Below are positions 31,781 through 40,970 of a DNA stretch of 64,000 nucleotides, one piece after another. Positions within the stretch are counted from its first letter, which is position 1, and every line of letters begins with the position of its first letter. Position numbers and translations under genes: made by a program. The notes beneath the pieces were generated by a model, which made no database searches, was not told the origin of the DNA, and saw only the letters and a program-made list of their open reading frames with translations. The stretch is from positions 372,001 to 436,000 of the forward strand of contig NZ_OU015430.1 in NCBI RefSeq assembly GCF_907164845.1. Reading direction: 5' to 3'. The stretch is from Lysobacter luteus. GTDB lineage: Bacteria; Pseudomonadota; Gammaproteobacteria; Xanthomonadales; Xanthomonadaceae.

Positions 31781-33646
31781 ATGCGCCGCGTTCTTGTCGT
31801 TTCCGCCCTGTCCCTGGCCCTGCTGGCCGCGTGCGCCAGCACCCCGCCGTCCTCACTCGAGACTGCGCCGGCCACCACCACCGCGCAGGCTGCCGCCACG
31901 TCCGAGGACGCGCGCATCAATGCGTGGTTCGAGCGCAAGTACGAGGAGCAACTGCAGTTCAGCCCGATCCAGATGACCTTCCTCGGCCGCAAGGACCGCT
32001 ATTCCGAGATCGACGACATGTCGCGCGAGGCCGGCAAGAAGCAGCTGGCCTGGATGGTGGCGGCGCTGGACGAGATGAAGTCGACCTTCGACTACGACGC
32101 GCTGGGCGACACCGCCAAGCTGTCGTGGGACCTGTTCGAGTACCAGGTGCAGAACGCGAAGGCCGCCGACCAGTTCACCGCGCACGGCTACCCGTTCGAG
32201 CAGATGGGCGGCATGCAGTCGCAGATGCCGACCTTCATGATCGGCTTCCACAAGGTTGACGACGAGTCGGACTACACCGCCTACATCGCGCGCCTGCGCC
32301 AGGTGCCGCGTGCGTTCGGCCAGCTGATGGACCACGTGCGCGATTCGGCCGAGCAGGGCATCCGCCCGCCGCGCTTCGCCCATGAAGGCGTGATCGAGCA
32401 GGGCACCAAGGTGATCACCGGCGCGCCGTTCACCGACGGCGCCGACAGCGCGCTGTGGGCCGACGCGCAGGCCAAGGCCGATGCGCTGGTCAAGGCCGGC
32501 AAGATCGACGCCGCCCGCGCCACCGAGCTGAAGGCAGAGGCCCGCGCCGCGCTGGTGGAGGCGGTCAAGCCGGCCTACGACGAGGTGCTGGCATGGTTCA
32601 AGGCCGACCTGCCGAATACGCTGGTCAATCCGTCCGGCGTGGGCACGACCCACCCCAACGGCAAGGCGTACTACGCCCAGCGGCTGGCCGCATCGACCAC
32701 CACCAACCTCACCCCCGACCAGGTCCACCAGATCGGCCTGGACGAGGTGACCCGCATCCGCGGCGAGATGGAGGCGCTGAAGGACCGCGTCGGCTTCAAG
32801 GGTGATCTCAAGGCGTTCTTCCAGTTCATCCGCACCGACCCGCAGTTCAAGTACCCCGACACCGACGCCGGCCGCCAGGCCTACATCGACGACGCCACCG
32901 CGGCGATCGATACGATCAAGAAGCAGCTGCCGAACTACTTCGGCCTGCTGCCCAAGGCCGACCTGGTGGTCAAGCGGGTCGAGCCGTTCCGCGAGGTGGC
33001 CGGCGCCGCGCAGCACTACTACCCGAGCACGCCGGACGGCTCGCGCCCGGGCATCTACTACGCCCACCTGTCCGACATGAACGCGATGCCCAAGACCGAG
33101 CTGGAGGTCATCGCCTACCACGAGGGCCTGCCGGGCCACCACATGCAGATCGCCATCGCGCAGGAGCTGGAAGGCGTGCCGGAGTTCCGCAAGCAGGCCG
33201 GCTTCAGCGCCTACTCGGAAGGTTGGGGCCTGTACTCGGAGTGGCTGGCACGCGAGATGCCGGGCACCTACACCGACCCGTACTCCGAGTACGGCCGGCT
33301 GACCTCGGAGATGTGGCGCGCGATCCGGCTGGTGGTCGACACCGGCCTGCACGCCAAGGGCTGGACGCAGAAGCAGGCGGTCGACTACTTCGCCGCCAAC
33401 AGCTCGATCCCGCTGGAAGCGGTCGAGGCCGAGGTGCGCCGCTACATCACCTGGCCGGGCCAGGCGACCAGCTACAAGATCGGCATGATCAAGATCCAGG
33501 AGCTGCGCGCGCGCGCCGAGAAGGAGCTGGGTGACGACTTCGACATCCGTGAGTTCCACGACGCCGTGCTCGGCGGCGGCGCCCTGCCGCTGACCCTGCT
33601 GGAGCGCAAGATCGACCAGTGGATCGCGGACGAAAAGAAGGCCTGA
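31781..33646 (+). CDS. DUF885 family lipoprotein, probable zinc metallopeptidase
   Basis: 621 residues. The N-terminus MRRVLVVSALSLALLAAC is a lipoprotein signal with lipobox LAAC, so it is probably anchored in the envelope. The DUF885 signature HEGLPGHHMQ has His447, Glu448 and His453, followed by SAYSEGWGLYSE, which supplies a third acidic ligand, as in zinc peptidases. The substrate is unknown. It precedes an S9 peptidase on the same strand, but a terminator lies between them, so the pair is not a simple operon. The ATG at 31781 follows CGGAGTGCCC; a GTG six bases upstream is less likely. Confidence 0.88.
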   Translation: MRRVLVVSALSLALLAACASTPPSSLETAPATTTAQAAATSEDARINAWFERKYEEQLQFSPIQMTFLGRKDRYSEIDDMSREAGKKQLAWMVAALDEMKSTFDYDALGDTAKLSWDLFEYQVQNAKAADQFTAHGYPFEQMGGMQSQMPTFMIGFHKVDDESDYTAYIARLRQVPRAFGQLMDHVRDSAEQGIRPPRFAHEGVIEQGTKVITGAPFTDGADSALWADAQAKADALVKAGKIDAARATELKAEARAALVEAVKPAYDEVLAWFKADLPNTLVNPSGVGTTHPNGKAYYAQRLAASTTTNLTPDQVHQIGLDEVTRIRGEMEALKDRVGFKGDLKAFFQFIRTDPQFKYPDTDAGRQAYIDDATAAIDTIKKQLPNYFGLLPKADLVVKRVEPFREVAGAAQHYYPSTPDGSRPGIYYAHLSDMNAMPKTELEVIAYHEGLPGHHMQIAIAQELEGVPEFRKQAGFSAYSEGWGLYSEWLAREMPGTYTDPYSEYGRLTSEMWRAIRLVVDTGLHAKGWTQKQAVDYFAANSSIPLEAVEAEVRRYITWPGQATSYKIGMIKIQELRARAEKELGDDFDIREFHDAVLGGGALPLTLLERKIDQWIADEKKA

Positions 33647-33667
33647 TCCGCCTTCAGCAGAACCAGG

Positions 33668-33694
33668 AGGCCCGGGTGGAAGCCCGGGCCTTTT
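33668..33694 (+). terminator. Terminator after the DUF885 lipoprotein
   Basis: Nine-base stem AGGCCCGGG (33668-33676) with CCCGGGCCT (33683-33691), six-base loop, then T residues. It starts 22 bases after the stop. Confidence 0.85.
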
Positions 33695-33816
33695 GCATGC
33701 CACGCGCCGCCGGGTGCCACCGGAGCCCCAACCTCTGGGGGATGAACCGGGGTCGGGATAGGTATCTACTGCCTGACAGGTCCCATCCCGGGACCGCCGC
33801 ACCCATGGAGCCGCAC

Positions 33817-35892
33817 ATGCAAAAGCAATTGCCCCGGATCGCCGGACTTGTCCTGGCGATGTCGATCTCCACCGCGCTTGCCCAGACCGCGCCGACGGCG
33901 CCGAGTGCTGCCGAGCGCGTCGCCGATGTCGAGCTGATCTCGCGCGATGCCCTGTTCGGCAACCCCGAGCGCGCGCTGGTGATGATCAGCCCGGACGGGA
34001 AGACCCTGAGCTGGATCGCGCCGGTCGACGGCGTCATGAACGTCTGGGTCGCCCCGGCCGACAATCCGGCGCAGGCGCGTGCGGTCACCGACGACGATGC
34101 CCGCGGCATCCGCCGCTATTTCTGGTCCTACCAGCCCGACACGCTGCTGTACCTGCGCGACACCGGCGGTGACGAGGACTTCCACCTCTACAGCGTCAAC
34201 ATCGCCACCGGCGAGGAGACCGACCTCACGCCGTTCCCGAAGACCACCGCGCAGGTGGTGGCGGCCAGCCACTCGCAGCCCGGCACGATCCTGGTCGGCA
34301 TGAACGACCGCGACCCGGCCTGGCACGACCTGTACAAGGTCGACCTGGCCACCGGCGAGCGCACCCTGCTGGAGAAGAACGACGACAGGATCGGCAACTA
34401 CCTCGTCGACGACAGCTACACCCTGCGCTACGCGACCCGCGCACGGCCCGACGGCGGCAGCGACATCCTGCAGCCCGACGGCCAGGGCGGCTGGAAGGTG
34501 CAGTCCGACATTCCGTTCGAGGACTCGCTCACCACCGCGCCGGCCGGCCTGACCACCGACGGCGACACCCTCTACATGCTCGACTCGCGCGGCCGCGACA
34601 CCGCCGCGCTGTACGCGGTCGACGTCGCCAGCGGCGAGCGCACGCTGGTGCGCGAGGATGCGCGCGCCGACGTCGGCCAGTCGCTGACCCACCCGCGCAC
34701 CGGCGAGGTGCAGGCGGTGTCGGTCAACTACCTGCGCGAGGAGTGGCAGGCGGTCGACCCGGCCATCAAGGCCGACCTGGAGAAGCTGCAGGCGATCGGG
34801 CCGGGCGAGATCGGCGTCAACAGCCGCACCCACGACGACAACACCTGGATCGTGACCTACGCGGCGGCCGAGGACCCGGTGTCGTACTACCGCTACGACC
34901 GCGGCGCCGGCGGCACGCTGACCAAGCTGTTCTCCGCGCGCCCCGAGCTGGAAGGCAAGCCGCTGGTGCCGATGTGGCCGCAGGAGATCCGCTCGCGCGA
35001 CGGCAAGACGCTGGTCAGCTACCTGTCGCTGCCCAGCAGCGCCGACGCCGACAGCGACGGCAAGGCCGATGCGCCGGTGCCGATGGTGCTGTTCGTCCAC
35101 GGTGGCCCGTGGGCGCGCGACAGCTACGGCTACAGCAGCTACGACCAGTGGCTGGCCAACCGCGGCTACGCCACGCTGTCGGTCAACTTCCGCGGCTCCA
35201 CCGGCTTCGGCAAGGACTTCACCAACGCCGGCAACGGCGAGTGGGCCGGCAAGATGCACGACGACCTGATCGACGCGGTGCAATGGGCGGTCGATGCCGG
35301 CGTCACCACCGCCGACCAGGTCGCGATCATGGGCGGCAGCTACGGTGGCTACGCGACGCTGGCCGGGCTGACCTTCACCCCCGACGCGTTCGCTTGCGGC
35401 GTCGACATCGTCGGCCCCTCCAACCTCAACACCCTGTTGGGCACGGTACCGCCGTACTGGGCAAGCTTCTACGAGCAGCTGACCAAGCGCATGGGCGACC
35501 CGCGCACCGAGGAAGGCAAGGCGTGGCTCACCGAGCGTTCGCCGCTGACCCGGGCCGACCGGATCAGCAAGCCGCTGCTGATCGGCCAGGGCGCCAACGA
35601 TCCGCGGGTCAAGCAGGACGAGTCCGACCAGATCGTCAAGGCGATGACCGCCAACGACATCCCGGTGACGTACGTGCTGTTCCCCGACGAAGGCCACGGT
35701 TTCGCGCGGCCGGAGAACAGCAAGGCGTTCAATGCGGTGGCCGAAGGCTTCCTGGCGCAGTGCCTCGGCGGCCGTGCACAGCCGATCGGCAGCGACTTCG
35801 AAGGTTCCAGCATCAGCGTGCCGACCGGCGCCGATGGCGTGCCGGGCCTGGCCGAAGCGCTGGACGCGCATGAGCAGGTGATCCGCAAGTAG
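33817..35892 (+). CDS. Secreted S9 family peptidase (prolyl oligopeptidase type)
   Basis: 691 residues. Signal peptide MQKQLPRIAGLVLAMSISTALA, cleaved near AQTA. N-terminal ~400 residues form a propeller-like domain; residues ~430-691 form the alpha/beta hydrolase domain. The triad is Ser508 (MGGSYGGYATL), Asp595 (GQGANDPRV) and His627 (PDEGHGF). Extracytoplasmic peptidase, likely cleaving short peptides as part of amino-acid scavenging, like the paralogue at 9532. Start at 33817 because GGAG lies at 33807-33810; an earlier ATG at 33805 is possible and would add four residues. Confidence 0.92.
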   Translation: MQKQLPRIAGLVLAMSISTALAQTAPTAPSAAERVADVELISRDALFGNPERALVMISPDGKTLSWIAPVDGVMNVWVAPADNPAQARAVTDDDARGIRRYFWSYQPDTLLYLRDTGGDEDFHLYSVNIATGEETDLTPFPKTTAQVVAASHSQPGTILVGMNDRDPAWHDLYKVDLATGERTLLEKNDDRIGNYLVDDSYTLRYATRARPDGGSDILQPDGQGGWKVQSDIPFEDSLTTAPAGLTTDGDTLYMLDSRGRDTAALYAVDVASGERTLVREDARADVGQSLTHPRTGEVQAVSVNYLREEWQAVDPAIKADLEKLQAIGPGEIGVNSRTHDDNTWIVTYAAAEDPVSYYRYDRGAGGTLTKLFSARPELEGKPLVPMWPQEIRSRDGKTLVSYLSLPSSADADSDGKADAPVPMVLFVHGGPWARDSYGYSSYDQWLANRGYATLSVNFRGSTGFGKDFTNAGNGEWAGKMHDDLIDAVQWAVDAGVTTADQVAIMGGSYGGYATLAGLTFTPDAFACGVDIVGPSNLNTLLGTVPPYWASFYEQLTKRMGDPRTEEGKAWLTERSPLTRADRISKPLLIGQGANDPRVKQDESDQIVKAMTANDIPVTYVLFPDEGHGFARPENSKAFNAVAEGFLAQCLGGRAQPIGSDFEGSSISVPTGADGVPGLAEALDAHEQVIRK

Positions 35893-35963
35893 GCCGACGC
35901 CGGATCGCCAACGGATCGCGGTCGCAGGCAAGGCCTGACCGTCGAGGTTCGACCGCTTTGCCG

Positions 35964-35994
35964 GACAAGGCCCGGGTGACGCCCGGGCTTTGTC
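35964..35994 (+). terminator. Terminator after the S9 peptidase
   Basis: Stem GACAAGGCCCGGG (35964-35976) with CCCGGGCTTTGTC (35982-35994), one G-T pair, short loop. The T tract is modest. Confidence 0.75.
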
Positions 35995-36100
35995 GTTGCC
36001 GGCTACAGCACAGTCTTGCCCGCGGGGCTGATCCGGCCATCGCGCCGGGATGACACCCGCGCCGGGCACAATGCCCGCCCCGTCGCACCACGGAGTCCGC

Positions 36101-37018
36101 ATGGCCGGCGCCACCCTGTTCACGCTTCTCGACGACATCGCCACCCTCCTCGACGACGTCGCCATCCTGACCAAGCTCGCCGCCAAGAAGACCGCGGGTG
36201 TCCTCGGCGACGACCTGGCGCTCAATGCCCAGCAGGTGACCGGGGTGAAGGCCTCGCGTGAGTTGCCGGTGGTGTGGGCGGTGGCCAAGGGCTCGTTCAA
36301 GAACAAGGCGATCCTGGTGCCGGCGGCACTGGCGATCAGCGCCTGGCTGCCGGTGCTGATCACCCCGTTGATGATGATCGGCGGCACCTACCTGGTGTAC
36401 GAGGGGATGGAAAAGCTGGCGCACCGCTTCCTGCACTCCAGGGAAGAGGACGCCCAGAAGCACGGCGAGCTGGTCAAGGCGGTCGCCGATGAGAAGGTCG
36501 ACCTGGTCGCGTACGAGAAGGACAAGATCAAGGGCGCCATCCGCACCGATTTCATCCTCTCGGCGGAGATCATCGTGCTGTCGCTGGGGGTGGTGGAAGG
36601 CCGTCCCTTCCTGCAGCAGGCGCTGGTGCTGGTGGCCATCGCGCTGGCGATTACCGTCGGCGTGTACGGACTGGTCGCCGGCATCGTCAAGATGGACGAT
36701 GCCGGCGTGCATTTGACCGAGAAGGGCGGCGCGCGCGCAGTGATTGGCCGGGCACTGGTGTACAGCGCGCCCTGGTTGATGAAGTTCCTGTCCATCGCCG
36801 GCACCGCCGCGATGTTCCTGGTGGGCGGCGGCATCCTGGTCCACTCGATCCCGGCGCTGGCCCACTGGCTGGAAGCGTTGGTGCCCGAAGGGCTGGCCGG
36901 CACCCTGCTTGCCTCGCTGGGCAATGCGGTGGTCGGCATGGCGGTGGGAGCGCTGGTGGTCGCCATCGTCGCCGTGGTGCGCCGGATGCGCGGCGGCTCC
37001 ACGCAGCCCGCGCACTGA
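36101..37018 (+). CDS. DUF808 (YedI family) inner-membrane protein
   Basis: 305 residues. Starts MAGATLFTLLDDIATLLDDV, which is the family start, and has GDDLALNAQQVTG and the block YLVYEGMEKLAHRF typical of DUF808. About seven to eight membrane spans. The function of the family is not established. ATG at 36101 is chosen over an upstream in-frame ATG because the family N-terminus begins there and GGAG precedes it. The neighbours are a secreted peptidase and a DUF2167 operon; no functional link is visible. Confidence 0.85.
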   Translation: MAGATLFTLLDDIATLLDDVAILTKLAAKKTAGVLGDDLALNAQQVTGVKASRELPVVWAVAKGSFKNKAILVPAALAISAWLPVLITPLMMIGGTYLVYEGMEKLAHRFLHSREEDAQKHGELVKAVADEKVDLVAYEKDKIKGAIRTDFILSAEIIVLSLGVVEGRPFLQQALVLVAIALAITVGVYGLVAGIVKMDDAGVHLTEKGGARAVIGRALVYSAPWLMKFLSIAGTAAMFLVGGGILVHSIPALAHWLEALVPEGLAGTLLASLGNAVVGMAVGALVVAIVAVVRRMRGGSTQPAH

Positions 37019-37143
37019 CGATCGGCCTGCCGTGGGGGCGGCAAGGTGACAAGTGCCGGTGCGAGCGGCGATGATCCGGTGCGGCCGGGCGCCATGGGGA
37101 TGGCGCGCCGCACATCGACGGACTGACTGACAGGGGAAGGGGA

Positions 37144-37989
37144 ATGAAGAAGTTTCTTGCGGCCGCAGGGCTGCTGGCAGTGCTGTGGACGGGCGGTACG
37201 GTGCAGGCGCAGGAAGGGGGCGCGCCGGCGGTCGAGTTCGACTGGCAGCGCGGGCCCTCGACCGGTGCCATCGGCAAGCGCGCGGCGATCCAGATCCCGG
37301 AGGGCTATGTCTTCCTCGATGCCGACGAGACGCGTCGCTACGTCGAGTGGACCGAGAACATCCCGTCCGGCGAGGAGTACCTGTTCGGGCCGACCACGGA
37401 CGAGTGGGAGGCGTACTTTTCGTTCTACGACGAAGGCTACGTCAAGGACACCGAAGCACTCGATGCCGATGCGCTGCTCGCCACGCTGCGCGAAGGCCAG
37501 GAAGCCTCCAACGAGGAGCGCCGCAGCCGCGGCTGGCCGGAGCTGCATATCGACGGCTGGCAGGTGCCGCCGCGTTACAACGCCGAGACACGCGCGCTGG
37601 AATGGGCGACGCGGCTGACCGAGCCGGCGTCGGGCAACGTCACCATCAACTACAACACGCGCGTGCTGGGGCGGAAGGGCACGATGAGCGTGCAGGTGGT
37701 CGCACGGCCGGACAACTTCGAGACCGGCCTGGCCGAGTTCAAGTCGAGCATGGACGGCTTTGCCTACAACGCCGGCGAGCGCTACGCCGACTACGTTCCC
37801 GGCGACCGCGTTGCCGAGTACGGACTGGCCGCGCTGATCACCGGCGGCGCGGTCGCGGTGGCGGGCAAGAAGGGCTTCTTCGGCGCGATCGCGGCGTTCC
37901 TGGCGGCCAGCTGGAAACTCCTGCTGGCCGGTCTGGTTGGGCTGGGCGTCTGGCTCAAGTCGTTGTTCAAGAAGAAAGACCAACGGTGA
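37144..37989 (+). CDS. DUF2167 family membrane-anchored protein
   Basis: 281 residues. Signal peptide MKKFLAAAGLLAVLWTGGTVQA, then a periplasmic region (~25-225) with GAIGKRAAIQIPEGYVFLD and YVKDTEALDADALL, then a C-terminal hydrophobic hairpin (ITGGAVAVAGKKGFFGAI ... LAGLVGLGVWL) with a lysine-rich tail. This is the family layout. No enzyme role is known. AGGGGAAGGGGA precedes the ATG, a strong ribosome site. The stop overlaps the GTG start of the next gene (GTGA), and that gene in turn overlaps a third, so this is a three-gene operon. Confidence 0.88.
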   Translation: MKKFLAAAGLLAVLWTGGTVQAQEGGAPAVEFDWQRGPSTGAIGKRAAIQIPEGYVFLDADETRRYVEWTENIPSGEEYLFGPTTDEWEAYFSFYDEGYVKDTEALDADALLATLREGQEASNEERRSRGWPELHIDGWQVPPRYNAETRALEWATRLTEPASGNVTINYNTRVLGRKGTMSVQVVARPDNFETGLAEFKSSMDGFAYNAGERYADYVPGDRVAEYGLAALITGGAVAVAGKKGFFGAIAAFLAASWKLLLAGLVGLGVWLKSLFKKKDQR

Positions 37990-38702
37990 TCCCGGCCGGC
38001 GAGCTGCTGCTGGTGGCGGGCGCGTTCGCGCTGTACGCGTTCGACGCCGGCCGGCTGCTGTATGCCGACGAGTTCATGCTGGAAGGCCGGGGCAACCGGT
38101 GGCGCGCACGCGATGGCGCCGCCGTGCTGGTTTCCGGCCGCCGCCCGCTGCTGCCCGACCTGCTGCGACCGTGGCGGGCGCTGCTGCCGGTTTCGGTCGA
38201 GCGGCTCGCTTGTGAGCGCGTGCCGCCCGGCAACGACACCCGGCATTTCCTCGCCGCGCTGCGCCCGTTCGGGCGGCGCGCGACGGTGCTGCTGATGCTG
38301 TTCTTCCCCGGGTTGCCGCTGGTGCTCCGCACCTTTGGCACCGGTGCCGAGCTGCTGGCATGGATGGTGGCGGTGTATGCGGTGATCGGTTCGATCGCGT
38401 GGCGGTTGTGGCGGTACCGGCACGTGCTGGAACTGCCGACGGCGGCGGTCACGTCGCTCGCGCTGGAGTGCGCGCTGTGTGCGCCGTTCGCGATCAATAT
38501 CGTCCGCAAGCTGAGCGGGCGGATCGAGCGGGTCCGCTTGCACGATGCCCGGCGGGTGTTCGGCGAGGAAGGCCACCGCCGTCTGCGCCGGGCCGCGGCG
38601 CACCGCATCGACGACATGCTGTCCTACCTGCCGCCGGACGGCGCGACGGTCGGCCGCCTCGGCGAACAGCGGGCGCGCCTGCAGTTGGAGGCGGCCCCAT
38701 GA
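37986..38702 (+). CDS. Hypothetical membrane protein in the DUF2167 operon
   Basis: 238 residues from a GTG start at 37986 that overlaps the DUF2167 stop. Hydrophobic segments occur near the N-terminus (AGELLLVAGAFALYAF) and around ~100-165 (VLLMLFFPGLPLVL, LLAWMVAVYAVIGSIAW, TSLALECALCAPFAINIV). The C-terminal ~70 residues are basic and soluble (LSGRIERVRLHDARR...). Family not recognised. Its 3' end overlaps the next gene by four bases. Confidence 0.65.
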   Translation: MIPAGELLLVAGAFALYAFDAGRLLYADEFMLEGRGNRWRARDGAAVLVSGRRPLLPDLLRPWRALLPVSVERLACERVPPGNDTRHFLAALRPFGRRATVLLMLFFPGLPLVLRTFGTGAELLAWMVAVYAVIGSIAWRLWRYRHVLELPTAAVTSLALECALCAPFAINIVRKLSGRIERVRLHDARRVFGEEGHRRLRRAAAHRIDDMLSYLPPDGATVGRLGEQRARLQLEAAP

Positions 38703-38899
38703 CCGGGACCGAGATCGTCGTGGTCATCGGCGGACTGGTGGTCGGCTACTGGATCGTTGCGGTCGTCCTGCCAATGCTCGGGCGCACCGATGACGAAGCT
38801 GGCAACCAGGATGCCGGCGCGTCGGAGGAAGCTGCCGACGCGCCCGGCCTCGACGCGGATACCGAAGGCGACGAGCCGACGGTCCGCCGGGAAATGTGA
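38699..38899 (+). CDS. Small single-span membrane protein in the DUF2167 operon
   Basis: 66 residues. One hydrophobic helix near the start ([20 protein letters not shown]), then a very acidic tail ([32 protein letters not shown]). The ATG overlaps the previous stop (ATGA), so it is translated by coupling. No family assigned. Small size and acidic tail suggest a regulatory or scaffolding partner of the two upstream proteins; this is inference only. Confidence 0.6.
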   Translation: MTGTEIVVVIGGLVVGYWIVAVVLPMLGRTDDEAGNQDAGASEEAADAPGLDADTEGDEPTVRREM

Positions 38900-38900
38900 G

Positions 38901-39368
38901 TCAGGCGCGGGCGATGTGCCCGGCGTAGCAGCCCCGCGTGGCGTAGTGCGCCTGCAGGTACTCGACACGCGCGTCGGCCAGCAGGCGCCGGATCGCGGCT
39001 TCGCTCTCGCGGCCATCAACCAGTTCGGCATCGACCATCAGGTGCGCGCGGTCGAAGGCACGCAGCGAAAGCATGCGGCTGCGCATCACCTCGGGTACGA
39101 CACCGACCCGGTCGTAGGCCTGCGTCGCGCCCTCGCGCACGAAGATCGCGTGGCTGGCGCGGTACGGCGTGTCGGCCGGCTGGTGCACGTGGTTGACCAG
39201 CAGCAGCGTCTCGCCCGGCTCGGCGTCGCGCATCCCGATGCGGTCCGGCAGGCGCGAGTCGGGTCCGGCGACCCAGCGTTGCGCGCCATGCCGGATCAAC
39301 GCTGCGTCGGACAGGCCGAACAGCGGCTCGAAGGGTTCAGGGGAGAGACCGGTAATGCGGTAGTCCAT
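38901..39368 (-). CDS. DUF1203 family protein
   Basis: 155 residues starting [20 protein letters not shown], the usual N-terminus of DUF1203, with family blocks [19 protein letters not shown] and GYAxH-like end CYAGHIARA. Small cytoplasmic protein of unknown function. The longer ORF to 39833 is antisense to msrB and is discarded. It is convergent with the DUF2167 operon (one base between stops) and divergent from msrB with 153 bases between. Confidence 0.85.
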   Translation of the reverse strand: MDYRITGLSPEPFEPLFGLSDAALIRHGAQRWVAGPDSRLPDRIGMRDAEPGETLLLVNHVHQPADTPYRASHAIFVREGATQAYDRVGVVPEVMRSRMLSLRAFDRAHLMVDAELVDGRESEAAIRRLLADARVEYLQAHYATRGCYAGHIARA

Positions 39369-39521
39369 GTGCGTCGGTTCGCGTGGGTTGGGGTGCGACC
39401 ACGGTATGCGCGGCGGGCCTGTGGTTCTCGCCGTTTCCGGACATGGCATCCGGCGGGTGACATTGAGTTCCGGCGGCGGGTCCCCATCCATCCAGGACCC
39501 CCGTCGTTGCAGGATCACGCC

Positions 39522-39974
39522 ATGCCCGACTACCGCAAGGACCCCGACGCCATCGCCCGGCTGACGCCGGAGCAATTCCGCGTCACCCAGCAGAGTGGCA
39601 CCGAACACCCCGGCACCGGCGAGTACCTCGCCAACAAGAAGCCCGGCATTTATGTCGACATCGTTTCGGGCGAGCCGCTGTTCGCCTCCAGCGACAAGTT
39701 CGAATCCGGCTGCGGCTGGCCGAGCTTCACCCGGCCGATCGAGCCGGCGCACGTCAACGAGATCCGCGACACCTCGCACGGGATGATCCGCACCGAGGTG
39801 CGCTCGACCCATGGCGACAGCCACCTCGGCCACGTGTTCCCGGACGGCCCGATGGATCGCGGCGGCTTGCGCTACTGCATCAATTCCGCGTCCCTGCGGT
39901 TCGTCCCGCGCGAAGAGATGGAAGCGCAGGGCTACGGCGCCTACCTCGACCAGGTGCAGGAGGGCGAGGGATGA
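39522..39974 (+). CDS. msrB: Peptide-methionine (R)-S-oxide reductase MsrB, zinc-less form
   Basis: 150 residues. The catalytic Cys119 lies in [12 protein letters not shown], and Cys64 in GCGWPSF is a likely resolving residue. The two CxxC zinc pairs of the usual form are absent: [11 protein letters not shown] and [16 protein letters not shown] carry Asp, Ser or His in their place, so this is the non-zinc type. It repairs methionine-R-sulfoxide with thioredoxin. It overlaps msrA by four bases (ATGA) and is cotranscribed with it. The start is fixed by [18 protein letters not shown], and no signal peptide is present. Confidence 0.95.
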   Translation: MPDYRKDPDAIARLTPEQFRVTQQSGTEHPGTGEYLANKKPGIYVDIVSGEPLFASSDKFESGCGWPSFTRPIEPAHVNEIRDTSHGMIRTEVRSTHGDSHLGHVFPDGPMDRGGLRYCINSASLRFVPREEMEAQGYGAYLDQVQEGEG

Positions 39975-40477
39975 ACACCGAGCGCGCCGTGCTGGCCGGG
40001 GGATGCTTCTGGGGCATGCAGGACCTGATCCGCAAGCAGGAAGGCGTGGTGTCCACGCGCGTGGGGTACAGCGGCGGCGACGTGCCCAATGCGACCTACC
40101 GCAACCATGGCACCCACGCCGAAGCGATCGAGATCGTGTTCGACCCGCAGCGGACGAGTTTCCGCCGGTTGCTGGAGTTCTTCTTCCAGATCCACGACCC
40201 GACCACGCCGGACCGGCAAGGCAACGACCGCGGCATGTCCTACCGCTCGGCGATCTACTACACCTCGCCGGAGCAGCAGCGCATCGCCGAGGACACCATC
40301 GCCGACGTCGAGGCGTCCGGCCTGTGGCCGGGCAAGGTGGTTACCGAGCTCGCACCGGCCGGCGACTTCTGGGAGGCCGAACCCGAGCACCAGGACTACC
40401 TCGAGCGTTACCCCGAGGGGTACACCTGCCACTTCATCCGGCCCGACTGGGTACTGCCCGCGCACAAGCGCGATTGA
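39971..40477 (+). CDS. msrA: Peptide-methionine (S)-S-oxide reductase MsrA
   Basis: 168 residues. Catalytic Cys12 in the GGCFWGMQ motif, followed by [12 protein letters not shown] and [17 protein letters not shown], all typical. It reduces methionine-S-sulfoxide in proteins, the complement of MsrB, so the pair repairs both epimers. The C-terminal end ([13 protein letters not shown]) has one more Cys that could act in recycling. The start overlaps the msrB stop. It ends 17 bases before a convergent lipoprotein gene. Confidence 0.96.
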   Translation: MNTERAVLAGGCFWGMQDLIRKQEGVVSTRVGYSGGDVPNATYRNHGTHAEAIEIVFDPQRTSFRRLLEFFFQIHDPTTPDRQGNDRGMSYRSAIYYTSPEQQRIAEDTIADVEASGLWPGKVVTELAPAGDFWEAEPEHQDYLERYPEGYTCHFIRPDWVLPAHKRD

Positions 40478-40494
40478 GCGTTTCGGCTGTTGCG

Positions 40495-40902
40495 TCAGGG
40501 TGTCGGCGGCGGCCCAGGCAGCAGGGTCAGCGTCTGGGTTGGCTTCACCGGCACCCGCCCCGGGTTGTCCGGCGCGGGCTGGTAGGAGAACGCACTGATC
40601 GCGTCCACCGCCCAGCCGGCGTAGGCGTTCGCTGGTTCAGCGGAGACCACGCGCGCGTCGTGCACCCGGCCGTTGGAATCGATCAGGTAGGTGACCGTGA
40701 CCTTGTCCGCGTGCGGCCGCACTTCGCCCGACCGCAGCCGGGACTGGCCCATGGGGCGCATGATCGTGTCGTGGACCGGGGTCCAGTACTCCGTCACCTG
40801 CTCTCCGGTGATTTCGACCGGGGGTGCTTGCAGGACCGGTGCACTTGCGCAGCCGGCCAATGCCAGCACGGCCGCGGCGATGGCGGTACGGGTCAGACGC
40901 AT
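40495..40902 (-). CDS. Lipoprotein with TonB_C-like domain
   Basis: 135 residues. Signal MRLTRTAIAAAVLALAGC with lipobox LAGC, so the mature protein is anchored in the envelope. Residues ~60-130 have the TonB C-terminal pattern VTVTYLIDSNGRVHDARVV, WAVDAISAFSYQPA, VKPTQTLTLLPG. Like the protein at 2182 it lacks a Pro-rich spacer, so it is a TonB-related adaptor or domain carrier, not a classical TonB. Start chosen at the lipobox-compatible ATG (40902). Convergent with msrA. Confidence 0.75.
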   Translation of the reverse strand: MRLTRTAIAAAVLALAGCASAPVLQAPPVEITGEQVTEYWTPVHDTIMRPMGQSRLRSGEVRPHADKVTVTYLIDSNGRVHDARVVSAEPANAYAGWAVDAISAFSYQPAPDNPGRVPVKPTQTLTLLPGPPPTP

Positions 40903-40970
40903 GCGATGTCTCGCGAATGGCGGACCGGCAAGCCTACAAGATGCGTCGACAGCGGTGGCGTGCGCCCCTC

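Noticed and set aside
31853-33802. Long minus-strand ORF
   Set aside because: Antisense to the DUF885 lipoprotein and peptidase start region.
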